A stretch of 64,000 bases of DNA, taken from Algibacter sp. L1A34. GTDB lineage: Bacteria; Bacteroidota; Bacteroidia; Flavobacteriales; Flavobacteriaceae. Of this stretch, positions 18,374-26,825 are shown piece by piece. Below the pieces are notes generated by a model. That model ran no database searches, was not told the DNA's origin, and worked only from the letters and a program-made list of their open reading frames with translations. The translations under genes and the position numbers were made by a program. The stretch is from assembly GCF_009796805.1 (NCBI RefSeq), contig NZ_CP047029.1, positions 1,866,001 to 1,930,000 of the forward strand, written 5' to 3'. Every line of letters begins with the position of its first letter. Positions within the stretch are counted from its first letter, which is position 1.

Positions 18374-18400
18374 AAAAACCACGTGTAAGCGTGGTTTTTT
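18374..18400 (+). terminator. Terminator after hppA
   Basis: AAAAACCACG-TGTAAG-CGTGGTTTTT is a perfect hairpin ending in T's. It runs straight into the promoter of the next gene. Confidence 0.85.
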
Positions 18401-18401
18401 G

Positions 18402-18409
18402 TATTTTTG
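18402..18409 (+). promoter_or_regulatory. -7 promoter box for the APP1 phosphatase gene
   Basis: TATTTTTG fits TAnnTTTG and ends 8 bp before the ATG at 18418. The mRNA is thus almost leaderless, and an upstream GTG at 18391 cannot be the start. Confidence 0.6.
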
Positions 18410-18417
18410 TAATCTGT

Positions 18418-19416
18418 ATGTTCAAAAAAGATCCCGTTCAAATTATAGCATTTAAAACTTATGGCACTGGCAGCCGTGTGTATTTACGTGGTCGAGCTAT
18501 AGAAGATGAAAGTATTGATTTGGAGCAAAAAAGTGTTTTAAAACTACTCATTAATGCATGGAAACGTTTTGAAACAGATGAAATAAAACATGCTGAACTA
18601 GTTGTTAAACTTGGCGTTGATAGCTTATTTTACACTAAAACAGACGAAAGAGGTTATTTTCTATTAGATGAAACGGTTGATGATATTTGTAAGTATCAAG
18701 ATGATGAAGGTTGGGTTCGATTTGAATTTTCTTTTAAAAATAAACTTGTAAAACGAGAAATTCAGTTTGAGAATAAGTTTTCTGCACATATGCTTATTCC
18801 TTCTGGTAGTACGCGGTTTGGTGTTATAAGCGATATTGATGATACTATTTTGCATACCGGTATTGTTTCTATGTTTAAATGGCGAGTGCTTTTTAACACG
18901 TTTTTAAAGTCGGCAGGAAAACGATTGCCTTTAGAAGGTGCTGCAGAATTTTATAAGTTATTACATAAAGGAAAGGCGGGACATGAAGCTAATCCTATTT
19001 TTTACGTAAGCCATAGTCCTTGGAATCTTTATAGATATTTGGATTATTTTTTAAAGCAAAATAAATTTCCTGCTGGTCCTATAATTTTAAGGAAATTTCC
19101 GAGTGTTTTTAAACGAAAATCTAAAGATGAAAAGCCAGAAAAACAAAGGGAAATCATAAATTTATTAAAGTCCTATCCCGATTTAAAATTTATTTTAATT
19201 GGTGATTGCGGTGAACACGATCCTGATATCTATATTGAAATTACTCAGGTTTTTCCCGATAGAATTTCAGCCATTTATTTACGCAGTGTAAAGCATAAAA
19301 AGAAAATGCTTCGTGTTTCTGGATTGTTCAAGGATTACAAAACTACACCTGTTTTATTGGTTGAAACTAGCGAACAAGCTATTGAGCATGCTCGAAAAAG
19401 CGGGTTTGTATTGTAA
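18418..19416 (+). CDS. APP1-type phosphatase domain protein (DUF2183)
   Basis: The 332-residue protein has an N-terminal beta-sandwich-like part (to about residue 125) and a HAD-like phosphatase domain. The domain has ISDIDDTILHTG (DxDxT), the serine-containing FYVSHSPWNLY, and the closing LIGDCGEHDPDIY. This is the DUF2183 family, related to the catalytic part of yeast phosphatidate phosphatase App1. A lipid phosphatase role is inferred from the family only. ATG at 18418 is chosen because the promoter lies just upstream. Confidence 0.85.
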   Translation: MFKKDPVQIIAFKTYGTGSRVYLRGRAIEDESIDLEQKSVLKLLINAWKRFETDEIKHAELVVKLGVDSLFYTKTDERGYFLLDETVDDICKYQDDEGWVRFEFSFKNKLVKREIQFENKFSAHMLIPSGSTRFGVISDIDDTILHTGIVSMFKWRVLFNTFLKSAGKRLPLEGAAEFYKLLHKGKAGHEANPIFYVSHSPWNLYRYLDYFLKQNKFPAGPIILRKFPSVFKRKSKDEKPEKQREIINLLKSYPDLKFILIGDCGEHDPDIYIEITQVFPDRISAIYLRSVKHKKKMLRVSGLFKDYKTTPVLLVETSEQAIEHARKSGFVL

Positions 19417-19428
19417 ATTATGTTATAG

Positions 19429-21210
19429 TTATTCTGTTTTTTCAATTTTCAATTTTTTAATAGTGAAATTTTTGTTTAATTTTTTGTCTTTTAAAAACAT
19501 AATTTTAAAATCTTCTATGGCAGCTATAAACTCTTGTTTTGTTAAACTACCATCATAAGGAGAGAAATAGAAAAAGAAATTTTTATTTTCTAAATCTATT
19601 TTTGGCATAAGCAGCTTTTTTAAGCTCGATTCGAGTGTTTTGTTCTTAAGTTCTTCGGTTGTAATTACAATGCCATATGTATCGTGTAGTGAGTCTTTAT
19701 CTTTGCTATAAAGCCTATATTTACGTTTCTTCTCTGCTCTTTTTTTCGCATCGAGTTCCTGTTGAGTAAGTTTATAATCTACAACTAGTTTATATTTTTT
19801 TGGAGCTTTCTCGGGAATTATCGAATCGAATAATTTTCCTTGGTAAAAGCGAACTCTATTGTTATTTAGCAAGATATCATAACCTTTGCTTTTATTTTGA
19901 AGAAAATCGTTTAATTCATTTGCTCTCCATTGCAGGTTTTGGTAAGACATCGCATACTCGTTCACGTAATAATCAATATTTGGGCGTATAGTAGCTTTTA
20001 AATTATTAGTATCGTTAGTGAAAACATAAAGATATTCTGTTTCTTTTAATATTTTGTTTTCATTTTCTTGATAAAGATTGTATACCTTACTGTAATCGTT
20101 ATTTGCTTTTTCTATTGCTTTTGCAATGGGATCTTGCTTTTTAAAAATAATGGACAAAAGGAAGGGTGCAGCGAGTACTAGAATAAGAATAGAATAGATT
20201 TTAAACTGAAACCAGTTGTAGCTATTGGAGTCTATAGTTTCTGTTTTTACATCGTTGTTTTCGGCTTGCTTTATGTGCTGTGGTTGGTTTATCTTTGTGT
20301 CTAAAGAGTCTTCTTTTTTAGTTTCGATCGGCTCAAAATCAGACTCGTCTATATCAGGAATTAGTTTTTTTATTCGCGCAATAGTTTCGTCGTTAAATTG
20401 ATTTCCCTCTACCCAAAAATCTAAGGTGCTTAAAATTAAATTACTAAACGAAACTGGTAATTCTTTTAATTGGTTGTAGCTTACATCTAGAGTTGTTAGT
20501 TTTTTTAGATTACCAATGTTTTTTGGTAATGCTTGAAGCTTATTTTCTCCGATATGAATGGCTTCGAGGTTTCGCAGGTTTGCAACAGATTCTGGGAGAT
20601 TTTTTATTTTATTTACTGATAAATTAAAAATCTTTAACGATCGTAAATTACCAAAACTTTCGGGTAGCTTTTCAAAACAATTGCCTTCTGCCCATAACCA
20701 TTTAAGTTGCCTTAAGTTTTCTATAGAATCGGGTAGAGTTGTTAGGTTATTTCCATCGAGTGATAGGGTTTCTAGGCTACTTATTTTTGTTACCGATTGT
20801 GGTAGATGTTCTAAGTTAAGATCGTATATACCTAAATCTTTTAGCTTGTATAAACGCCATAACCATTCTGGAAATTCAGTTAGTGGGTTAGAGCCTATGT
20901 CGAACTTTTCGAGTTGAGTTAAAGCGCTATAGCTTTCCGGAATTTTTGTTATTTTATTTTCAGGTAAAGTTAAAACGCGTAATGCTCTAAATTGTAATAA
21001 TAATTCAGGAGCTACAATAATTTTATTATTCCGAAGAAGTAATACTTCTAAATATTTTAAACGTGTTAAGAATTCTGGTATTTCGGTAATATGGTTATTT
21101 CTTAAATCTAGCTCTTTTAGATTGGGGTATTTAAGAATGTCTTCTGTAATGGATGTAATCGACTTATCTGATAAATTTAATTTGTAAGTTTCTTTTCGTT
21201 TTTTTATCAT
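19429..21210 (-). CDS. Leucine-rich repeat protein with a central transmembrane helix
   Basis: Of the 593 residues, the first 290 or so are about eleven leucine-rich repeats of 23 residues (for example LETLSLDGNNLTTLPDSIEN and LKELDLRNNHITEIPEFL). A polar linker leads to one membrane helix at about 338-360 (YSILILVLAAPFLLSIIF). The C-terminal 230 residues are rich in K, E, N and Y and match no family I know. There is no signal peptide, so the LRR part is probably cytoplasmic and the tail periplasmic. Function is unknown. It ends 12 bp from the convergent APP1 gene. Confidence 0.8.
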   Translation of the reverse strand: MIKKRKETYKLNLSDKSITSITEDILKYPNLKELDLRNNHITEIPEFLTRLKYLEVLLLRNNKIIVAPELLLQFRALRVLTLPENKITKIPESYSALTQLEKFDIGSNPLTEFPEWLWRLYKLKDLGIYDLNLEHLPQSVTKISSLETLSLDGNNLTTLPDSIENLRQLKWLWAEGNCFEKLPESFGNLRSLKIFNLSVNKIKNLPESVANLRNLEAIHIGENKLQALPKNIGNLKKLTTLDVSYNQLKELPVSFSNLILSTLDFWVEGNQFNDETIARIKKLIPDIDESDFEPIETKKEDSLDTKINQPQHIKQAENNDVKTETIDSNSYNWFQFKIYSILILVLAAPFLLSIIFKKQDPIAKAIEKANNDYSKVYNLYQENENKILKETEYLYVFTNDTNNLKATIRPNIDYYVNEYAMSYQNLQWRANELNDFLQNKSKGYDILLNNNRVRFYQGKLFDSIIPEKAPKKYKLVVDYKLTQQELDAKKRAEKKRKYRLYSKDKDSLHDTYGIVITTEELKNKTLESSLKKLLMPKIDLENKNFFFYFSPYDGSLTKQEFIAAIEDFKIMFLKDKKLNKNFTIKKLKIEKTE

Positions 21211-21334
21211 TTTAAAGTCAATTGTGTATAGTATTCTAATTTATAAAAATAATAGATACACCAGTTTTATCACTTACTAAATTAAGCAAGTAATTAATAA
21301 TTGTAGCTTTTAATAAGAAATTTAGCAGAAGAAT

Positions 21335-21425
21335 GCGCTAGGGATTGAACGGCATGTTTAAGCTCCCCGACCAAAGGAGGGAGCGAGTAGTGAAAGCCCG
21401 ACCCTTGTGGTGGCGCCCAAAACAG
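21335..21425 (+). ncRNA. Conserved structured intergenic element, copy 1
   Basis: This segment shares two blocks with the element at 62692-62814. Block A (21335-21365) matches at 29 of 31 positions. Block B (21383-21402, GCGAGTAGTGAAAGCCCGAC) is identical. Between them each copy has a different hairpin, here GCTCCC/GGGAGC, which suggests a structured RNA or a repeat with compensatory change. It lies in the 219-bp gap between the dNK and LRR genes, ending 5 bp from the dNK stop. The strand is set by orienting block A first, and the transcribed strand is unknown. The published Flavo-1 RNA motif of flavobacteria is a candidate family. Confidence 0.6.
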
Positions 21426-21429
21426 GTTT

Positions 21430-22044
21430 TTAAAACAGCCCGTTTATTTCAGCATCAATAGTATTTATAACAGTTCCTAAATCTTCAGGATTGTCAACAA
21501 AATCTAAGTGATCTACATCTATAATTAAAAGTTTGCCTTTATCATAACCATGTATCCAAGCTTCGTAACGCTCGTTTAATCGGCTTAAATAATCGATACT
21601 TATAGAGTTTTCGTAATCGCGACCACGTTTTTGTATTTGCGATACTAAATTAGGGATAGTGCTACGTAGGTAAATTAGAATATCTGGACCCTGTACAAGA
21701 GATTCCATGAGCTCGAAAAGTGATTTGTAATTCTCGAAATCACGATTTGTCATAAGTCCCATAGCATGTAAGTTGGGTGCAAAAATATGTGCATCCTCAT
21801 AAATGGTACGGTCTTGTATAATTGCTTTTCCGCTTTCGCGAATTTGTAAAACTTGACGAAAACGACTATTTAAAAAATACACTTGCAGGTTAAAACTCCA
21901 GCGTTCCATTTGGTTGTAAAAGTCGTCTAGGTAAGGGTTATCTACCACATCTTCTAACTGTGCTTCCCAATTATAATGTTTAGCTAGTAGTTTTGTTAGA
22001 GTGGTTTTTCCAGCACCTATATTTCCGGCAATAGCAATATGCAT
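21430..22044 (-). CDS. Deoxynucleoside kinase
   Basis: The 204-residue cytoplasmic kinase phosphorylates deoxynucleosides in salvage. It has the P-loop GNIGAGKTTLTKLL (residues 7-20), the substrate-binding MERWSFNLQVYFL with conserved E and R, and the DRTIYEDAHIFAPNLHAMGLM region (the usual DRS motif is DRT). Deoxyadenosine or deoxyguanosine kinase activity is the family default, but specificity cannot be read from the sequence. It starts 4 bp after the gene for a secreted protein and is surely co-transcribed with it. Confidence 0.9.
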   Translation of the reverse strand: MHIAIAGNIGAGKTTLTKLLAKHYNWEAQLEDVVDNPYLDDFYNQMERWSFNLQVYFLNSRFRQVLQIRESGKAIIQDRTIYEDAHIFAPNLHAMGLMTNRDFENYKSLFELMESLVQGPDILIYLRSTIPNLVSQIQKRGRDYENSISIDYLSRLNERYEAWIHGYDKGKLLIIDVDHLDFVDNPEDLGTVINTIDAEINGLF

Positions 22045-22048
22045 AGTG

Positions 22049-22828
22049 TTAATTTATTTTTAAATGGAATTCTTGTAAAGTTTTCTGGCTGTAAATATAC
22101 AAGGTTTCATTGATTACAAAAAACTGATTTATTATTAAATTTGGCAGACTAATAGGTATAGGCTGTTCGTCGTTTTTATTGAGATAAAAAAGGGTGTTAT
22201 CTTTTTTTAGCACCAAGTTTTCGTTGTTTACGGCTATAGTTGTGTAGCCGTCGTTATCTATTTTCTTTATTAGACTTCCAAAATAGTTGTATGTATATAG
22301 GTGGTTTTTAGTGAGTAACCAGCAGTAATTATAGTTGCTTTTTAAGTCCAAAACATCACTTTGTATGGGTTGTGTTTGCGCTCGAGAGCTGTTTAGTTTG
22401 TAATCGAATAGTTCTAATTTTTGGTTGTTTTGGTTAAAAACCCAAACGGTGTTATCATTTCCTGTGGAAATATATGATACGTTTTTATAGTTTTTGATGG
22501 TGTTGAAATCTGTTCTAAAAATCTCGGCTAGTCGGTTGTCTAGAATTATTATTGTATTAAAATCTTTATAAAACAGGTTGATTTTTAATGGGTTAAATGT
22601 ATTCGCGCTAACCAAATAACCCAATTGTAAGTTGTTGTAATTTAGAATTATATCGTTCTGTTTTTTGTAAAAAACATTGTTATTGATATAAAAAGCGGTG
22701 CCGAAATTATTAACCGAAACAAGGGTTTCTGCATGTAATGGTGTTTTTTTTATTAAAGTAGTTTCAATAGCTTCTTGAGAGAACATTGAAAGTGTAAATA
22801 GGAAAAGGATAATTGTGCCGTGCTTCAT
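22049..22828 (-). CDS. Secreted protein of unknown function, probable beta-propeller
   Basis: The 259-residue protein starts with a signal peptide (MKHGTIILFLFTLSMFSQE). The rest is a run of short beta-strand repeats with aromatic and asparagine-rich turns (NTVWVFNQNNQKLELFDYK, YNYCWLLTKNHLYTYNY), as in beta-propeller proteins. I recognise no named family. ATG at 22828 is preferred over one 30 bp upstream because it gives a proper signal peptide. The tight coupling to the kinase gene downstream is probably conserved chance or shared regulation. Confidence 0.7.
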   Translation of the reverse strand: MKHGTIILFLFTLSMFSQEAIETTLIKKTPLHAETLVSVNNFGTAFYINNNVFYKKQNDIILNYNNLQLGYLVSANTFNPLKINLFYKDFNTIIILDNRLAEIFRTDFNTIKNYKNVSYISTGNDNTVWVFNQNNQKLELFDYKLNSSRAQTQPIQSDVLDLKSNYNYCWLLTKNHLYTYNYFGSLIKKIDNDGYTTIAVNNENLVLKKDNTLFYLNKNDEQPIPISLPNLIINQFFVINETLYIYSQKTLQEFHLKIN

Positions 22829-22963
22829 TGGATTGGAAAAATACAAAAATTGAATCAATTTTTTTAAGAATATTTTAACGTTTCGTAATTAAACTTAGTA
22901 TAACGAAAGGAGTCTAATTTAAAATTAAAGATTAATTTTAATAACTAATAAAATATCTATAGA

Positions 22964-23827
22964 ATGAAATTTAATACTTTAAAACCTATAATAACAGCGG
23001 TATTGCTTTTGGTTACCGTAATCTCTTTTGCTCAAAAAGATTTTCAAGGTAAAGCTTACTACGAATCTAAGACTACCGTAGATATGAGTAATTTTGGTGG
23101 TGGAAATTTAAGTGAGGAGCGTAAAAAAGAAATTGCAGGCAGAATGAAAAGTATGTTAGAAAAAACATTTATTCTAACTTTTAATCAATCGGAATCTTTA
23201 TATAAAGAAGAAGAAGCTTTAGAAGCTCCAGGGCAAGGAGGACGAGGTTTTAGATTTGGAGCAATGATCTCTACAGGTGGCAATCAATATAAAAACGTAC
23301 GAAATAAAGAGCTTTTACAAGAACAAGAGTTTTTTGGTAAGCAATTTTTAATAAAAGATAGTTTACGAGAATTAAAATGGGAATTAGGTTCGGAAACTAA
23401 AACCATTGGACAATACACCTGTTTTAAGGCAACAGTAGTAAAACCATTAGAAGGATTCGATTTTAGTGATTTAGGAAAACGACCACCAGAAGGTAAGGCT
23501 GATGAAGACACTGAGAACAAAAAGGATGATAAGCCAAGAGAAATAGAGGTAACTGCTTGGTATACGCCACAAATACCAGTAAATCAAGGTCCAGATACAT
23601 ATTGGGGATTACCAGGATTAATTTTAGAAATTAGTGCTGATAAAACAACTATTTTATGTTCTAAAATTGTTTTAAACCCTTCGGAAAAAGATGAAATGAA
23701 AGTACCTTCTAAAGGAAAAGAAGTTACACAAAGTGAATATGATGCTATTGTAAAGAAAAAAATGGCGGAAATGAGAGCTTCAAGAGGTCAAGGTAACCGC
23801 GGAGGTGGTGGAGGCGGAAGACGCTAG
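22964..23827 (+). CDS. GLPGLI family protein
   Basis: The 287-residue secreted protein has a signal peptide (ending VISFAQ) and the family signature GLPGLILEISADKT near residue 218, preceded by VTAWYTPQIPVNQGPDTYW. The end is low-complexity, rich in G and R. GLPGLI proteins are restricted to Bacteroidetes and have no known biochemical role. As usual, the gene is directly upstream of a carboxypeptidase-regulatory-like outer-membrane protein gene, so the two products probably work together at the outer membrane. Confidence 0.9.
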   Translation: MKFNTLKPIITAVLLLVTVISFAQKDFQGKAYYESKTTVDMSNFGGGNLSEERKKEIAGRMKSMLEKTFILTFNQSESLYKEEEALEAPGQGGRGFRFGAMISTGGNQYKNVRNKELLQEQEFFGKQFLIKDSLRELKWELGSETKTIGQYTCFKATVVKPLEGFDFSDLGKRPPEGKADEDTENKKDDKPREIEVTAWYTPQIPVNQGPDTYWGLPGLILEISADKTTILCSKIVLNPSEKDEMKVPSKGKEVTQSEYDAIVKKKMAEMRASRGQGNRGGGGGGRR

Positions 23828-23872
23828 TTTAAGTTGTCTTGTTTATTCTTTAATTAATAGAAAAATTATCCT

Positions 23873-26623
23873 GTGAAAAATATAATATGCTTTATGCTGC
23901 TGTTAGCGGCAAGCTCAGCCTTTGCCCAAGTGAAACTGGAAGGTGTTGTAAAAGATAGTATTGGTATGCCGTTGGAGTTGGCGAATGTAATTGCTATAAA
24001 CCAAGAAACCCAGAAACTAGATGCTTATGGCATAACAAACCCTGATGGTCGTTTTAAACTTTCTGTAGAAAAAAATTCTAAGTACAATATACAGGTGAGT
24101 TATATAGGTATGAAAACTGGACAGGCTGAAGTTGTTACTACCGATGTTGCGGTTACTCAAAACTTTATATTGGTTGAAGATAATGCTTTAGATGAAGTTG
24201 AATTGGTTTATGAAATGCCTGTAACCGTTAAAGGCGATACTATTGTGTATAATGCCGATTCTTTTAAATCTGGAACCGAAAGAAAATTAGGAGATATTTT
24301 AGATAAGCTACCAGGTGTTGAAATTAATGATGATGGCGAAATTGAGGTAGAAGGCGTTAAGGTTGGTAAAGTTATGGTAGAGGGCAAGGAGTTTTTTGAC
24401 GGCGACTCTAAATTAGCAACTCAGAATATTCCAGCAAATGCTATTGATAAAGTTGAGGTGCTTAAAAATTATGCCGAAGTTGGGCAGTTAAGTGGAGTTA
24501 CCAACAACCAAGATAATATTGCTATAAATATAAAGTTAAAAGAAGGGAAAAAGAATTTCTGGTTTGGAAATGTTACCGCAGGAGGGGGAACATCCGATAA
24601 AGATGCTTTGTATGTTGTGCAGCCAAAATTGTTTTATTACAGTCCAGATTACAGTATTAATGTTATAGGCGATTTAAATAATATTGGCGAAATAGCTTTT
24701 ACGCGTCGTGATTATTTCAATTTTACTGGCGGTTTTAGATCACCAAGCAGAAGTAGTGGTACTAATATTGACTTGGGAAGTAATAATTTAGGATTCTTAT
24801 CACTACAGAATGATAAAGCAAAAAGTATAACCACAAAGTTTGGTGCGGCTAACTTTAGCTATTCACCTAATAAAAAATTGGATTTAAGTGGTTTTGCTAT
24901 TCTATTAAGTAACCGTACAGATTTAACTGAAATTAGTGATGTACAGTTTTTAGATGATCCTTCTCGGGATGAAAATAAGGAAAGCAATACGCGCCAGCGT
25001 AGCGATATGGGTATGTTGAAGTTTAGTGCTAAATATAAACCAAACGGAAGTAACCAGTTAGATTATGATATACTTGCTAGAACTTCTAAAGAGTCGCAAG
25101 ATCAATTTGTATTATCTTCTCAGGTTGGTGATGTTAGTGAGCTAGAAAGCTCTTCACCATTTAGTATCAATCAAAATTTAAATTATTATTATACTTTAGA
25201 TTCAAAAAATATTTTTGCCTTAGAGGCTCAGCATTTATGGCAAGATGAAGATCCTTTTTACAATGCTATTTTAGAAAACGACCCAACTAATAATGATAAT
25301 GGTTTAAACGATCCGCTTAATCCTAGCGATGCTTATGATGATATAGCGAGTAATTTAGGGTTTGATAGAGATCAGGTTCAATATGATATCAATCAGGATA
25401 AGCGTGTAAAATCTAATCAAATGGATGCTAAAGTTGATTATTGGAATATTCTAAATCAAAAAAGTGATATTAATTTTACTTTAGGAACCATTTACAGTAA
25501 GCAAGATTTCGATTCGAATATATTTCAAACTTTAGATGATAATTCCAATTTTGATTCAGCTCCAACTATTAACGATGGTTTAGATGTAAATGATATTGCT
25601 TATACCTTTTCCGATGTGTATTTAGGTGCGCATTACCGTTTAAAATCTGGAATTTTCACTTTTACTCCTGGTTTTTCGGCGCATGCTTATAGTGCGAAAA
25701 ATGATCAATTTAATGTGAATTATACCGATAATTTTTTCCGCCTTCTACCAGATTTCAATACGTTGATTCAGTTAAAAAAGAGCGAAAAAATTATATTCAA
25801 TTATAGTATGGAAACCGATTTTACCGATGTTAATCAATTAGCAAGAGGTTTGGTTTTAAATAATTATAGTTCGGTGTTTTCTGGTTTTCAGGAATTAGAA
25901 AGTGCCTTATCTCATAATTTAAATCTATCTTATTTCAGTTTTAATATGTTTAATTACACCAATGTTTCGGCCAGATTGAATTATAGTAAAACGATAGATC
26001 GTATTAGAACGAGCTCGGAATTACCAGCAGGAAGTGTAATAAATGTAAGTTCGCCGTATAATTCTAATTTAGCAGATGAAAGTGCTAGTATTAATGCACG
26101 TGTTCAAAAAACGATAGGGAAATTTAGAGCTACAGGTACAGGGAATTTAAGTTATACAAAGTACAACCAGTTGGTAAATAATTTGCCTTTTACTAACGAA
26201 AATTACACGCAAAGTTATAGAGGGGAATTGAGAACTAATTTTAGAGAGGCTCCAAATTTTGAGTTAGGCTATCGTTACAGTATCCAAGATAACGATCAAG
26301 GTACACAGAGAACAAAGTTTTATACCAAGGCTCCATCGGTAAAATTTGATGCTTTAATTTTAAAAAGCTTCACTTTTAAGACCGATTATACTTATAATAA
26401 TTTTTCAGATGAAGAAAAAACAATAAATTCTTATGAATTTTGGGATGCTTCTTTAGCGTATAGAAAAGATGAAAACAGCAAATGGGAATATGAAATTAAA
26501 GCGAGTAACTTGTTAAATACCAGGTCGCAAAACCGGAGTAGTGTTAGCACTATATCGGTAAGTGCAACCGAATATTATATACAACCTCGTTTTCTAACTT
26601 TTAGAATTCGATACGAATTATAA
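23873..26623 (+). CDS. Outer-membrane beta-barrel protein with CarboxypepD_reg-like and plug domains (TonB-receptor-like)
   Basis: The 916-residue protein starts with GTG, giving a signal peptide (KNIICFMLLLAASSAFAQ). A CarboxypepD_reg-like domain (about 20-105) comes next, then a plug-like segment (GTERKLGDILDKLPGVEIND, VEVLKNYAEVGQLSG), then a long beta-barrel part of the OMP_b-brl_3 kind ending in aromatic strands (YYIQPRFLTFRIRYEL). It is shaped like a TonB-dependent transporter, but no SusD partner is adjacent, so the substrate is not indicated. It follows the GLPGLI gene by 45 bp in one operon. Confidence 0.88.
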   Translation: MKNIICFMLLLAASSAFAQVKLEGVVKDSIGMPLELANVIAINQETQKLDAYGITNPDGRFKLSVEKNSKYNIQVSYIGMKTGQAEVVTTDVAVTQNFILVEDNALDEVELVYEMPVTVKGDTIVYNADSFKSGTERKLGDILDKLPGVEINDDGEIEVEGVKVGKVMVEGKEFFDGDSKLATQNIPANAIDKVEVLKNYAEVGQLSGVTNNQDNIAINIKLKEGKKNFWFGNVTAGGGTSDKDALYVVQPKLFYYSPDYSINVIGDLNNIGEIAFTRRDYFNFTGGFRSPSRSSGTNIDLGSNNLGFLSLQNDKAKSITTKFGAANFSYSPNKKLDLSGFAILLSNRTDLTEISDVQFLDDPSRDENKESNTRQRSDMGMLKFSAKYKPNGSNQLDYDILARTSKESQDQFVLSSQVGDVSELESSSPFSINQNLNYYYTLDSKNIFALEAQHLWQDEDPFYNAILENDPTNNDNGLNDPLNPSDAYDDIASNLGFDRDQVQYDINQDKRVKSNQMDAKVDYWNILNQKSDINFTLGTIYSKQDFDSNIFQTLDDNSNFDSAPTINDGLDVNDIAYTFSDVYLGAHYRLKSGIFTFTPGFSAHAYSAKNDQFNVNYTDNFFRLLPDFNTLIQLKKSEKIIFNYSMETDFTDVNQLARGLVLNNYSSVFSGFQELESALSHNLNLSYFSFNMFNYTNVSARLNYSKTIDRIRTSSELPAGSVINVSSPYNSNLADESASINARVQKTIGKFRATGTGNLSYTKYNQLVNNLPFTNENYTQSYRGELRTNFREAPNFELGYRYSIQDNDQGTQRTKFYTKAPSVKFDALILKSFTFKTDYTYNNFSDEEKTINSYEFWDASLAYRKDENSKWEYEIKASNLLNTRSQNRSSVSTISVSATEYYIQPRFLTFRIRYEL

Positions 26624-26641
26624 AAAAGATTTGATTTTTGT

Positions 26642-26671
26642 TTGTAGAATTAATAAACAATAATATATTTG
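26642..26671 (+). promoter_or_regulatory. Promoter of the tRNA-Tyr gene
   Basis: TTG at 26642-26644 and TATATTTG at 26664-26671 are 19 bp apart, an ideal Bacteroidetes promoter, 11 bp before the tRNA. Confidence 0.75.
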
Positions 26672-26682
26672 CGGTCAGTTTT

Positions 26683-26764
<82 letters not shown>

Positions 26765-26774
26765 CTTTAATTTG

Positions 26775-26805
26775 AAAAGCCTGCTTTTAAGCAGGCTTTT
26801 CTGTT
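26775..26805. terminator. Terminator after tRNA-Tyr
   Basis: AAAAGCCTGC-TTTTAA-GCAGGCTTTT is a perfect hairpin with T-rich tail. It may also serve the convergent PBP4 gene. Confidence 0.85.
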
Positions 26806-26825
26806 TTATAAGGTTTTCGAATATA

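Noticed and set aside
18391..18417. GTG start that would add nine residues to the APP1 phosphatase
   Set aside because: It lies in the terminator stem and promoter, upstream of any likely transcription start.
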